NCBI GenBank assembly: GCA_025464695.1
Contig: JAODNQ010000097.1
Coordinates: forward strand, 1 to 11,084
Length of the DNA: 11,084 nt
DNA from: Frankiales bacterium
GTDB taxonomy: Bacteria; Actinomycetota; Actinomycetes; Mycobacteriales; SCTD01
Direction: 5' to 3'
Position 1 is the first letter of the stretch; the number at the start of each line of letters is the position of its first letter. The position numbers and the translations under genes are program-made. This document shows positions 1 to 6,939 of the stretch, in pieces. The notes under the pieces are model-generated. The model was not told the origin of the DNA and made no database searches. It worked only from the letters and a program-made list of their open reading frames with translations.

Positions 1-1331
1 AGGACGAACAGGCCGATGCGGCCGGCGTACGTCGTGTGGTTGACGCTCACCCGGAAGACGTGGGCGAGGACGTCGTTGCCGCCCGACAGCAGGAGCACGA
101 CGTAGAACGTGATGCTCATGGCGCCGATGGCCGTGCGGACCGGGACGTCGCGGGGACGGTCCAGCAGGTTGTGGTAGGCACGGTCCCCGGTGAAGCGGGC
201 CTCGAGCCACGGGTAGACGATCATGAGGCCGAACAGGATGCCCGGCATGACCACGGCCGGCAGCAGGATGTTCAGCGGGATGGTGTGGCCGAGCTCGCGG
301 ATCTCCAGGTTGGGCATGAGGCGCGAGCTGCCGTCGAGCCACATGACGTACCAGTCGGGCTGCGAGCCGGCGGTGACCTGCGAGGGGTCGTAGGGACCGT
401 AGAGCCAGATCGGGTTGATCTGGGCGAGGCCGCCGAGACCGGCGAGCACCGCGAAGACGAGGAAGAAGAAGCCGCCGGCCTTGGCCGCGTAGGCCGGGAA
501 CAGGCGGGAGCCGATGACGTTCGTCTCGGTCCGGCCGGGACCGGCGAACTGGGTGTGCTTCTGGTACCAGATCATCATCATGTGGAACGTGATGAGGCCC
601 AGGAGGATGGCCGGGACCAGCAGGATGTGGACGGCGTAGAGGCGGCCGATGATGACGTCGCCCGGGTACTCGCCGCCGAAGAGCAGGAAGGCGACCCAGG
701 TGCCGACCACGGGGATCGACAGCATGATCGAGTACGCGATCCGCAGGCCGGTGCCCGACAGCAGGTCGTCCGGGAGGGAGTAGCCGGCGAAGCCCTCGAC
801 GATGCCGAGGATCATGAGCAGCACGCCGATGACCCAGTTGATCTCACGGGGCTTGCGGAACGCGCCGGTGAAGAAGACCCGGAACAGGTGCACGACGATC
901 GACGCCATGAACAGCAGGGCCGCCCAGTGGTGGATCTGGCGCATGAGCAGGCCGCCGCGGACGTCGAAGCTGATGTCCAGGCTCGACGCGTACGCCTGCG
1001 ACATGGTGATGCCCTTCATCGGCAGGTAGCTGCCGGCGTAGACCACCTCTCGCGTCGAGGAGTCGTAGAAGAGCGTCAGGTAGGTGCCCGTGAGCAGCAG
1101 GATGATGAACGAGTAGAGCGCGACCTCGCCCAGCATGAAGGACCAGTGGTCCGGGAAGACCTTGTTGAGGCTCCGCCGGACGAAGTTCGACGAGCCGAGG
1201 CGCTGGTCGACCCAGTCCGCGGTGGTGGCCGCAGCCTTGCCACCGAGGGTGGTCGGGGCGACGGGCTCGCCGGTGAGGATCGGCCCGTCGTACTGGGGGC
1301 CGTCAGCCGAAGGGACGTGGGCCTGGCTCAT
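1..1331 (-). CDS. qcrB: Cytochrome bc1 complex cytochrome b subunit QcrB (partial, C-terminus off the window)
   Basis: This is the membrane cytochrome b subunit of the menaquinol:cytochrome c oxidoreductase; it oxidises menaquinol and carries two b hemes. The first 443 residues are visible. Actinobacterial QcrB proteins are usually about 540-550 residues, so roughly 100 C-terminal residues lie outside. Heme-ligand histidines are visible in [10 protein letters not shown] (H134/H135) with H148 in [13 protein letters not shown], and in the second pair H235 ([11 protein letters not shown]) and H250 (ITFHMMM). The 15-residue spacing of the second pair is the longer, b6-like type. The quinol-site motif is PDWY (325-328), the actinobacterial form of PEWY. 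Several hydrophobic helices follow. ATG at 1331-1329 overlaps the qcrA stop as ATGA, so translation is probably coupled. It is the last of the four visible operon genes. The identification is secure. Confidence 0.97.
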   Translation of the reverse strand, partial: MSQAHVPSADGPQYDGPILTGEPVAPTTLGGKAAATTADWVDQRLGSSNFVRRSLNKVFPDHWSFMLGEVALYSFIILLLTGTYLTLFYDSSTREVVYAGSYLPMKGITMSQAYASSLDISFDVRGGLLMRQIHHWAALLFMASIVVHLFRVFFTGAFRKPREINWVIGVLLMILGIVEGFAGYSLPDDLLSGTGLRIAYSIMLSIPVVGTWVAFLLFGGEYPGDVIIGRLYAVHILLVPAILLGLITFHMMMIWYQKHTQFAGPGRTETNVIGSRLFPAYAAKAGGFFFLVFAVLAGLGGLAQINPIWLYGPYDPSQVTAGSQPDWYVMWLDGSSRLMPNLEIRELGHTIPLNILLPAVVMPGILFGLMIVYPWLEARFTGDRAYHNLLDRPRDVPVRTAIGAMSITFYVVLLLSGGNDVLAHVFRVSVNHTTYAGRIGLFV

Positions 1332-2548
1332 GACTCGCTGCGCTCCCAGTAAGAGGGGCCGATGGGCTCGGTGAAGTCGCCCTGTGCCACGAAGTATCCC
1401 TCCGCATCGACCCTGATCGCCAGTTGAGGCAGGGGGCGGGCTGCGGGGCCGAACTTGACCATCGCGCCGTGCGAGGCGTCGAAGGTGGACTGGTGGCACG
1501 GGCAGAGCAGGTTGTGCGTCTGCTGCTCGTACAGCTTCACGGGGCAGCCGAGGTGGCTGCACACGCTGGAGTAGACGATGTGCCCGTCCACGGCCCAGTC
1601 CTCGCGACCGGGCAGCGGACGCATGACCTCGGGCCGCATGCGGATGAGGAGCGCGGGGGAGTCCGCGATCTTCGTGCCGCGGGGGACGTCGGGGAAGACG
1701 CTCTCCACGCCACCGATCTGCAGGTCGCCGAGCTTCACGGGCGTGCCGTTCTGGCGGATGAGGCGCACGCCCTCCTTCCAGGCGGTCGTCTTGAGCGCGC
1801 GCTCCTTGTGGGCGTACGGCCCGAGGCCGAACAGCAGCGGCACGGGCAGGGCGGCGAGGGCGCCGCCACCCAGCAGCACGGAGTTGCGGAGCAGCGTGCG
1901 TCGGGGCAGCCCGGAGTCCTGGGCGCCCTGCTGGAGCGCCAGGACGGTGGCCTTGCGCTCCTCCGGGGACGAGCCGAACGGGTGGCGCTCCTGCACCGCC
2001 TCCTCGTCGACCATGAGCTCCTTGGCCCAGACGACGGCGCCGGCACCGATGCCGAACAGCGCGATCGCCATCGTGAGGCCGAGCATCGGCGTGTAGTACT
2101 GGTTGCCGTCCTGGACGGCGAACTTGTGCGGCGCGAACCAGTAGACGCCGAAGAAGGCGATGACCCCGCCGACGCTGAGCAGGAACAGCGCCGACACCTT
2201 GCGCTCGGAGGCGCGGGCAGCGGCTGGGTCGAGGACGTTGCCGCGCGGCTGGTCGAGCTCCGCGGCCTCCGGCGGGCGGTTCTCGGAGAGCTGGTCGTCG
2301 CCCCGGCCCTCCGTGCGCAGCTGCGCACGGCTGTCGGTGTTCTGGAAGTCGTCGCCGGTCAGCTGGGAGCCGCGGGTGTCGCCGCCGCTGCTCTGCGGGC
2401 CCGGGTTGCGGAGCCGGTCACGGACCGAGCCGGCGGCCTCGGCCGAGGTCTGGCCGCCGCGGGGCTCGTCCGCGGGCTGCTGACCGCCGGTGTCGCTGGC
2501 GCCGGGGACGCCGGGCTGACCGTCTGCGGGGGGAGGGAGGGTGCTCAT
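1328..2548 (-). CDS. qcrA: Rieske iron-sulfur subunit QcrA of the cytochrome bc1 complex
   Basis: This 406-residue protein carries the 2Fe-2S cluster that takes the first electron from menaquinol. The Rieske motifs are CSHLGC (330-335) and CPCHQS (349-354). C330, H332, C349 and H352 should bind the cluster, and C335 and C351 should form the disulfide. The N-terminal ~115 residues are hydrophilic, rich in Gly, Gln, Asp and Pro, and probably cytoplasmic. Three hydrophobic helices follow at about 119-139, 153-176 and 222-246. A twin arginine (R216-R217, in [10 protein letters not shown]) sits just before the third helix. This matches the actinobacterial three-helix Rieske proteins, where Streptomyces work showed combined Sec and Tat insertion. 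Both ends overlap neighbours by 4 bases (ATGA). Length and layout are normal for the phylum. Confidence 0.97.
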   Translation of the reverse strand: MSTLPPPADGQPGVPGASDTGGQQPADEPRGGQTSAEAAGSVRDRLRNPGPQSSGGDTRGSQLTGDDFQNTDSRAQLRTEGRGDDQLSENRPPEAAELDQPRGNVLDPAAARASERKVSALFLLSVGGVIAFFGVYWFAPHKFAVQDGNQYYTPMLGLTMAIALFGIGAGAVVWAKELMVDEEAVQERHPFGSSPEERKATVLALQQGAQDSGLPRRTLLRNSVLLGGGALAALPVPLLFGLGPYAHKERALKTTAWKEGVRLIRQNGTPVKLGDLQIGGVESVFPDVPRGTKIADSPALLIRMRPEVMRPLPGREDWAVDGHIVYSSVCSHLGCPVKLYEQQTHNLLCPCHQSTFDASHGAMVKFGPAARPLPQLAIRVDAEGYFVAQGDFTEPIGPSYWERSES

Positions 2549-3360
2549 GCGCGGTTGCCGATCCACAGGGTGAGGAGAACCAGGCTGCCGATGCCGGCCA
2601 GCCAGACGACGAGGCCCTCGGGCACCGGGCCGAAGCGGCCGAGGTCGTTGCCGCCGGGCTGGCCGGCCTCGGTCAGGTACTTCACGTAGCGGGTGATGGA
2701 CTTCTTCTCGTCCACCGAGAGCTGGTTGTCGCTGAAGCGCGGCATCGACTCCGGCCCGTGCTGCATGGCGGTGTAGATGACCCGCGCGCTGGCGGGCTGC
2801 AGCTTCGGTGCGTACTTGCCGTAGGTCAGCGCGCCACCGGCACCGCCGGCGTTGTGGCAGCTGGCGCAGTTGGTGCGGAACAGCTCGCCGCCCTCGGCGA
2901 GGTCGCCGTCGGTGAGGCTCCCGGCGGGCAGCACGGGGCCGCCGCCGCGCTGCTGGATGTACGCCGCGAGCTGGTCGACCTCGGCGATCGAGTACTGCGG
3001 CTTCTTGCGGGGCGCCTGGACCGCGCCGTAGGACAGCGGCATGCGGCCGCTCTCGACCTGGAAGACGACGGCGCTGGCGCCCACGCCGATCAGCGTGGGG
3101 CCGCCGGCGCCGCCCTGCAGGTTCAGGCCGTGGCAGGTGGAGCAGCCGCTCAGGTAGAGGTCGCGCCCCTCCTTGACGGCCATGGACTGCGACGCCGCGG
3201 GCTGCTCCTCGGTGGCGGAGCTGCCCGGTGCGAGGAACGCGGTGTAGAAGCCGCCGACCAGGGTCAGGGCGAGCAGCAGGACGCCGTACCGGGAGACCCG
3301 GTCGGAGAGGCGGGAGGTGGTGCTCAAGGTGCCGGTCTTCCTCGCGGTGGGGGCGGTCAC
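2545..3360 (-). CDS. qcrC: Di-heme cytochrome c subunit QcrC of the cytochrome bc1 complex
   Basis: This 271-residue membrane-anchored cytochrome c replaces both cytochrome c1 and the soluble cytochrome c, passing electrons from the Rieske centre to the aa3 oxidase inside the supercomplex. Two heme-attachment motifs are visible, CSTCH (73-77) and CASCH (165-169). Candidate axial methionines are M107 (GRMPLS) and M206 (ESMPRFS). An N-terminal hydrophobic helix (about 25-44) is the signal-anchor, and a second helix lies near the C-terminus (about 249-267). The reading frame stays open far upstream, but that part overlaps ctaE and reads as arginine-rich shadow sequence. I chose GTG at 3360-3358 because it overlaps the ctaE stop as GTGA and gives the usual family length of about 270-280 residues. 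The exact start is less certain than the identity. Confidence 0.95.
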   Translation of the reverse strand: MTAPTARKTGTLSTTSRLSDRVSRYGVLLLALTLVGGFYTAFLAPGSSATEEQPAASQSMAVKEGRDLYLSGCSTCHGLNLQGGAGGPTLIGVGASAVVFQVESGRMPLSYGAVQAPRKKPQYSIAEVDQLAAYIQQRGGGPVLPAGSLTDGDLAEGGELFRTNCASCHNAGGAGGALTYGKYAPKLQPASARVIYTAMQHGPESMPRFSDNQLSVDEKKSITRYVKYLTEAGQPGGNDLGRFGPVPEGLVVWLAGIGSLVLLTLWIGNRA

Positions 3361-3962
3361 TGGATGATGTAGATCGCGGCGTAGAGGGCGATCCAGACGA
3401 CGTCGACGAAGTGCCAGTAGTAGGACACGACGATGGCGCTGGTCGCCTTCTCGGGCGTGAACCGGCCGATGCCCGAGCGCAGCAGGACGATGACGAAGGC
3501 GATGAGGCCACCCGTCACGTGCAGCCCGTGGAAGCCGGTGGTCAGGTAGAAGACCGAGCCGTACGGGCTCGAGGCGATGGTGTTCCCCTCGGCGACGAGG
3601 TTGTGGTACTCGTTCAGCTGTCCGCCGACGAAGACCGTCCCCATCAGCAGGGTGAGGAAGAACCAGCGGCGCATCTTGTAGACGTCGCCGCGCTCGGCCG
3701 CGAACACGCCGATCTGGCAGGTGACGGACGACAGCACCAGGATCGTCGTGAAGACGGCCGAGTAGCCGACCTTCAGCTCGAACTCCTCGGGCGGCCAGTT
3801 GTCCGCCCCGGTCACGGACCGGATCGTGAAGTACATCGCGAACAACGCCGCGAAGAACATCAGCTCTGACGACAGCCACACGATCGTCCCGATCGCGACC
3901 ATGTTCGGACGCGTCAGGGAGCCGTGCGCCGGGACCTTGTCCAGCACGGTTGCAGATGCCAC
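3357..3962 (-). CDS. ctaE: Cytochrome c oxidase subunit III (aa3 type)
   Basis: This is subunit III of the aa3-type heme-copper oxidase, about 201 residues with five hydrophobic helices. Recognisable stretches are [20 protein letters not shown] (17-36), [11 protein letters not shown] (143-153) and [12 protein letters not shown] (180-191), all conserved in actinobacterial CtaE. No other oxidase subunit is visible here, so ctaC/ctaD must lie elsewhere, as is common in this phylum. The frame is open to GTG codons at 3998 and 3995. I prefer GTG at 3962-3960 because the protein then begins [13 protein letters not shown], at the family's usual length, and a weak -10-like CACACT lies six bases upstream. 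It is the first gene of the operon, with a GTGA overlap to qcrC. Identity is secure; the start is moderate. Confidence 0.95.
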   Translation of the reverse strand: MASATVLDKVPAHGSLTRPNMVAIGTIVWLSSELMFFAALFAMYFTIRSVTGADNWPPEEFELKVGYSAVFTTILVLSSVTCQIGVFAAERGDVYKMRRWFFLTLLMGTVFVGGQLNEYHNLVAEGNTIASSPYGSVFYLTTGFHGLHVTGGLIAFVIVLLRSGIGRFTPEKATSAIVVSYYWHFVDVVWIALYAAIYIIQ

Positions 3963-3974
3963 GCGGGAAGTGTG
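3963..3974 (-). promoter_or_regulatory. Possible leaderless promoter -10 element for ctaE-qcrCAB
   Basis: On the minus strand CACACT (3974-3969) is followed by six bases and then GTG at 3962. This is the spacing seen in leaderless actinobacterial genes. The hexamer keeps only A2 and T6 of TANNNT, and no convincing -35 or Shine-Dalgarno sequence is seen for any of the alternative starts. It is a weak call. Confidence 0.3.
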
Positions 3975-4018
3975 CCAGCCGTGAGGTGCCACCACCACGC
4001 GGGGTCGGCCGCGTCGCG

Positions 4019-4036
4019 GGTGTCGGTGCCCACACC
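4019..4036. promoter_or_regulatory. 18-bp imperfect dyad in the ctaE/ctaG divergent promoter region
   Basis: The 18 bases GGTGTCGGTGCCCACACC are symmetric at 7 of 9 position pairs. They end directly against the TACGCT box of ctaG, so they occupy the -35/-10 spacer, a classic operator position. It could be a binding site for a repressor of ctaG, but I recognise no known consensus, and short dyads arise by chance in GC-rich DNA. Confidence 0.3.
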
Positions 4037-4048
4037 TACGCTGGAGGG
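4037..4048 (+). promoter_or_regulatory. Leaderless promoter -10 element for ctaG
   Basis: TACGCT (4037-4042) fits the actinobacterial -10 consensus TANNNT and is followed by six bases and then GTG at 4049. The transcript would therefore start at or beside the start codon. The purine run GGAGGG between them is too close to the GTG to act as a normal ribosome binding site, which supports a leaderless reading. No clear -35 box is visible. Confidence 0.55.
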
Positions 4049-4957
4049 GTGACTCCGGTCCTCGCGCTCCCTCCCGGCACGGCGGACGGCCTGCCCCCGT
4101 TCGGCCCGCTGTCGGTGCTCACGCAGGCGCGGCCGGAGCTGCTGCCCCTCACCGCGGTCGTGCTGCTCGGGGGCCTGTACCTCTACGGCGTCTCCCGGCT
4201 GCGGGAGCGCGGGGACCGCTGGCCGTGGGGCCGGACGGTCGCCTTCGTCGGGCTCGGGCTCGGCACCGTGGTGGTGGCCACCATGTCCGGCCTGGCCGCC
4301 TACGACGAGAGCCTGTTCTCGGCCCACATGGTCCAGCACATGATGCTGTCGATGGTCGCCCCGGTCTTCCTCGCCCTCGGCGCCCCGGTCACGCTGGCGC
4401 TGCGGACCTTCCCCCAGGGTCCACGGCGGGCGCTGCTCGGCCTGCTGCACAGCCGGCCGGTCGCGGTGCTGTCGTTCCCCCTCGTCGGCTGGCTGCTGTT
4501 CGTCGTCAGCCCCTTCGCCCTCTACTTCAGCGGCTGGTACGAGGCCACGCTGGACCACCGCTGGCTGCACGAGCTGCTCCACGTGCACTTCCTGGCGGTC
4601 GGCTCGCTGTTCTTCTGGCCGCTGCTCGGCGTCGACCCCGTGCCCGGCCGGGTGGGTCACCCGATGCGCATGCTGCTGGCCGCGTCCACGCTGCCGTTCC
4701 ACGCCTTCCTCGGCGTCGCCGTCATGAGCGTGGAGTCCGACGGCCGCGGCCTGCTGGCGGGCCCGCACTACCTGGCGCTGCACAGCCTCGAGCAGTCCGT
4801 GTACCAGCAGCAGGTCGGCGGCGGGCTGCTCTGGGCGTCCGGGGACCTCGTCGGCCTGCTGTTCACCTTCACCCTGCTCGCGCAGTGGATGCGGGCCAGT
4901 GAGCGCGAGGCGGCCCGCGAGGACCGCCGCCTCGACCGGCTCGAGCGCGTCGCCTGA
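4049..4957 (+). CDS. ctaG: Cytochrome c oxidase assembly protein, CtaG/Caa3 family
   Basis: This 302-residue polytopic membrane protein belongs to the Caa3_CtaG family, whose members are needed for a working caa3/aa3 oxidase, probably in delivering copper to it. About seven hydrophobic helices are visible. Conserved histidine-bearing stretches are [10 protein letters not shown] (91-100, H93 and H97), [20 protein letters not shown] (178-197) and LPFHAFLGV (215-223), followed by QQVGGGLLW (254-262). These are typical of the family and plausible metal ligands. The tail after the last helix (about 281-302) is charged. The frame is open upstream to 3950, but GTG at 4049 follows a good -10 box and avoids an unlikely basic extension. 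It is transcribed divergently from ctaE-qcrCAB, so assembly factor and enzyme probably share regulation. Confidence 0.88.
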   Translation: MTPVLALPPGTADGLPPFGPLSVLTQARPELLPLTAVVLLGGLYLYGVSRLRERGDRWPWGRTVAFVGLGLGTVVVATMSGLAAYDESLFSAHMVQHMMLSMVAPVFLALGAPVTLALRTFPQGPRRALLGLLHSRPVAVLSFPLVGWLLFVVSPFALYFSGWYEATLDHRWLHELLHVHFLAVGSLFFWPLLGVDPVPGRVGHPMRMLLAASTLPFHAFLGVAVMSVESDGRGLLAGPHYLALHSLEQSVYQQQVGGGLLWASGDLVGLLFTFTLLAQWMRASEREAAREDRRLDRLERVA

Positions 4958-4959
4958 GC

Positions 4960-5379
4960 GTGGGGCTGCTCAGCAGGTTCCGCAAGAAGGCGCCGCCGCC
5001 GGTCGCCTACGCCGACGACGGGACCCTGGAGCTCGTGGTCACGGCGTCCGACCCCGCGGTCGCCGACTCCGCCGTCCTGGCCGCCGTCGAGGCCGACCTC
5101 TCCCAGCCGCTGCTGGTCCGGCACCACCTGCTCGGCCTCCCGGACGACGCCGCCGTGGAGCGGGCGCGGGAGCTGCTCGCCCAGGACGGCTACACGCTCA
5201 CCGTGCTCGACGGCCCTCCCTACGCCGTCCGGGCCTGGCGCACGCAGGTGCTGACGGCGATGTCGGCCGCGCAGGAGCGGTCGCGGATGGCCGGGCTGGC
5301 GCAGCGCCTGGGGGGCGACGTCGCGGGCTGGGACGCGCTCGGCCCGCCCGTCGCCGCGCCGTCCGCGCCCCCTCGGTAG
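4960..5379 (+). CDS. Small protein with a likely RraB-like (ribonuclease E inhibitor family) domain
   Basis: This 139-residue soluble protein starts with GTG only two bases after the ctaG stop, so it is probably translationally coupled to ctaG. A basic N-terminus (LLSRFRKK, 3-10) is followed by a beta-alpha-beta pattern around LLVRHHLLGLPDDAAVERAR (51-70) and DGYTLTV (76-82). A helix follows, then GLAQRLGGDVAGWDAL (112-127). The last stretch resembles the C-terminal LAxxxGGxYDGW signature of RraB-type proteins, and the whole order fits that fold. RraB binds RNase E in Escherichia coli; what such proteins do in actinobacteria is not established, and the match is by eye only. The C-terminal tail is Ala/Pro-rich. 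It could instead be an unrelated ferredoxin-like domain. Confidence 0.72.
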   Translation: MGLLSRFRKKAPPPVAYADDGTLELVVTASDPAVADSAVLAAVEADLSQPLLVRHHLLGLPDDAAVERARELLAQDGYTLTVLDGPPYAVRAWRTQVLTAMSAAQERSRMAGLAQRLGGDVAGWDALGPPVAAPSAPPR

Positions 5380-5389
5380 TGTCCGGCGC
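5377..5389 (+). promoter_or_regulatory. Leaderless promoter -10 element for the receiver-like gene
   Basis: TAGTGT (5377-5382) matches TANNNT and is followed by seven bases and then ATG at 5390. Its first three bases are the stop codon of the preceding gene. No Shine-Dalgarno sequence precedes the ATG. This suggests a separate leaderless transcript for the receiver-like gene and possibly trpD. Confidence 0.5.
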
Positions 5390-5848
5390 ATGAGCGACCC
5401 GCACGCGCTGCCCGCCGGCCCGACCGGTCCGGCCCCCGACCGCCACGTGGTCGTCGTCTACAGCGACGACCCCGCCGTCCGCGGTCAGGTCACCGGCGCG
5501 GTCGGCCGGCGCCCGGCGCCCGACCTGGGCCGCGTCGAGTGGTTCGAGTGCGCCACGGGCCCGGAGGTCGTCGGCCGCGTCGACCGCGGCGGCGTCGACC
5601 TGCTGATCCTCGACGGCGAGGCGTGGCCGACCGGCGGGATGGGCCTGGCCAAGCAGGTCAAGGACGAGATCACCGACTGCCCGCCCACGCTCCTGCTCAT
5701 CGCCCGGCGCGACGACGCCTGGCTCGCCACCTGGTCGCTCGCCGACGCCGTCGTGCCGCACCCGGTCGACGCCCCCGAGCTGACCGCCGCCGTGGTCGAG
5801 CAGCTGCGCCGGCGCGTCTCGCGGGTGCCCGTCCGCCGCTCCACCTGA
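5390..5848 (+). CDS. Orphan response-regulator receiver-like protein with a degenerate active site
   Basis: This 152-residue protein is a lone receiver (CheY-like) fold with no output domain. After a Pro-rich leader (about 1-18), [11 protein letters not shown] (20-30) supplies the first strand and acidic pair D26/D27. [11 protein letters not shown] (69-79) places D75 at the phospho-acceptor position. [18 protein letters not shown] (98-115) and [10 protein letters not shown] (118-127) supply strands four and five. The usual Thr/Ser after strand four appears to be Ala105, and the invariant Lys of the K-P motif is His124 before Pro125. Normal phosphorelay signalling is therefore doubtful. Similar receiver-like proteins near bc1/trpD loci seem familiar from other actinobacteria, but that is memory, not a search. 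No histidine kinase lies nearby. It sits 14 bases upstream of trpD. Confidence 0.8.
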   Translation: MSDPHALPAGPTGPAPDRHVVVVYSDDPAVRGQVTGAVGRRPAPDLGRVEWFECATGPEVVGRVDRGGVDLLILDGEAWPTGGMGLAKQVKDEITDCPPTLLLIARRDDAWLATWSLADAVVPHPVDAPELTAAVVEQLRRRVSRVPVRRST

Positions 5849-5862
5849 TCGGGGTCCGTCCG

Positions 5863-6927
5863 ATGGCCACCGACCCCCTGGCCACCTGGCCGGACCTGCT
5901 GTCGCGGCTGCTGGCGGGGGACTCCCTCGGCGCGGGCGAGACCGCCTGGGCCATGCGCGAGATCATGGCCGGCGACGCGACGCCCGTGCAGGTCGCGGGT
6001 TTCCTCGTCGCGCTCCGCAGCAAGGGCGAGACGGCCGAGGAGGTCGCCGGCCTGGTCGACGCCATGCTCGAGCGGGCACCGCTCGTCGACGTCGGCGTCC
6101 GGGCGGTCGACACCTGCGGCACCGGCGGCGACCGCGCGAACACGGTCAACATCAGCACGATGGCGGCGCTGGTCGTCGCCGGCGCCGGCGTGCCCGTCGT
6201 CAAGCACGGGAACCGCGCGGCCTCCTCCGCGTGCGGCTCCGCCGACCTCCTCGAGGAGCTCGGCGTCGTCGTCGACCTCCCGGCCGACGCCGTGGCGCCG
6301 TGCGTGCAGCGCGCGGGGATCGCCTTCTGCTTCGCCCCCGTGTTCCACCCCGGCATGCGGCACACCGCGGTGCCCCGGCGCGAGCTCGGCGTGCCCACGG
6401 TCTTCAACGTCCTCGGTCCGCTGAGCAACCCCGCGCGGCCGGCCGCCCAGGCCGTCGGGGTCAGCGACCGGCGGCTCGCGCCGGTGATGGCCGGGGTCCT
6501 CGCCCGCCGGGGCGCCGACGCGCTGGTCTTCCGCGGCGACGACGGCCTCGACGAGCTGACGACGACGGGTCCCTCGACGGTGTGGGTCGTCGCGGACGGC
6601 GAGGTCCAGGAGCAGCGGTTCGACCCGGCCGACCTCGGAGTCGCGAGGGCCGGCCTCGAGGCGCTCCGGGGCGGGGACGCGCCGTTCAACGCGGACGTCG
6701 CTCGACGTCTGCTCGAGGGTGAGCCGGGGCCGGTGCGGGACGCCGTCCTGCTCAACGCGGCGGCGGCGCTGGCCGCGCACGCGGGGGAGCGCGGGCCGTT
6801 GCTCGACCGGCTGCGCACCGGCCAGGCGCGGGCGGCTGAGGCCCTGGACAGCGGGGCCGCCCTCCGGGCCCTCGCCACCTGGGTCGACGTCACCCTCGAC
6901 CTGAGAGAAAGGGCTCGCCCCGCCTGA
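5863..6927 (+). CDS. trpD: Anthranilate phosphoribosyltransferase
   Basis: It transfers the phosphoribosyl group of PRPP to anthranilate, the second step of the tryptophan branch. The protein is 354 residues, the normal length. Visible family motifs are [17 protein letters not shown] (83-99), which binds [24 protein letters not shown] (112-131), [11 protein letters not shown] (181-191) and RGDDGLDEL (224-232) with the Mg-binding Asp-Glu pair D230/E231. An N-terminal helical domain (about 1-70) contains the [14 protein letters not shown] stretch. ATG at 5863 follows the receiver-like stop by 14 bases with only a weak GGGG upstream, so co-transcription with that gene is likely. No other trp gene is in the window. 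Nearness to ctaE-qcrCAB is a conserved actinobacterial linkage, also seen in M. tuberculosis. Confidence 0.96.
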   Translation: MATDPLATWPDLLSRLLAGDSLGAGETAWAMREIMAGDATPVQVAGFLVALRSKGETAEEVAGLVDAMLERAPLVDVGVRAVDTCGTGGDRANTVNISTMAALVVAGAGVPVVKHGNRAASSACGSADLLEELGVVVDLPADAVAPCVQRAGIAFCFAPVFHPGMRHTAVPRRELGVPTVFNVLGPLSNPARPAAQAVGVSDRRLAPVMAGVLARRGADALVFRGDDGLDELTTTGPSTVWVVADGEVQEQRFDPADLGVARAGLEALRGGDAPFNADVARRLLEGEPGPVRDAVLLNAAAALAAHAGERGPLLDRLRTGQARAAEALDSGAALRALATWVDVTLDLRERARPA

Positions 6928-6931
6928 GAGG
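6926..6931 (+). promoter_or_regulatory. Ribosome binding site of the MFS transporter gene
   Basis: GAGAGG lies eight bases before the GTG at 6940 and overlaps the trpD stop codon. It supports this GTG as the start and suggests expression as part of the trpD transcript. Confidence 0.5.
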
Positions 6932-6939
6932 CTGGCGAC

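Noticed and set aside
36..1352. Plus-strand open frame opposite qcrB
   Set aside because: It is an acidic His/Asp/Glu/Arg shadow of the qcrB codons, with no family features.
1424..2689. Plus-strand open frame opposite qcrA and the end of qcrC
   Set aside because: It is a shadow frame; the minus strand carries the complete Rieske protein.
3361..4035. Upstream extension of the qcrC reading frame
   Set aside because: It overlaps all of ctaE in another frame and reads as Arg-rich sequence; the GTGA junction start gives the normal QcrC length.
3950..4048. Earlier ATG start for ctaG
   Set aside because: The extra 33 residues are basic, Gly-rich and unlike the family. They would also overlap the ctaE start region, and the GTG at 4049 has a good -10 box at leaderless spacing.
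3914..4783. Minus-strand open frame opposite ctaG
   Set aside because: It is a His/Gln/Arg-rich shadow translation, whereas the plus strand has clear CtaG helices and motifs.
6901..6930. CTGAGAG direct repeat at the end of trpD
   Set aside because: It is only seven bases, present twice, partly coding, with no symmetry or box match; chance is sufficient.
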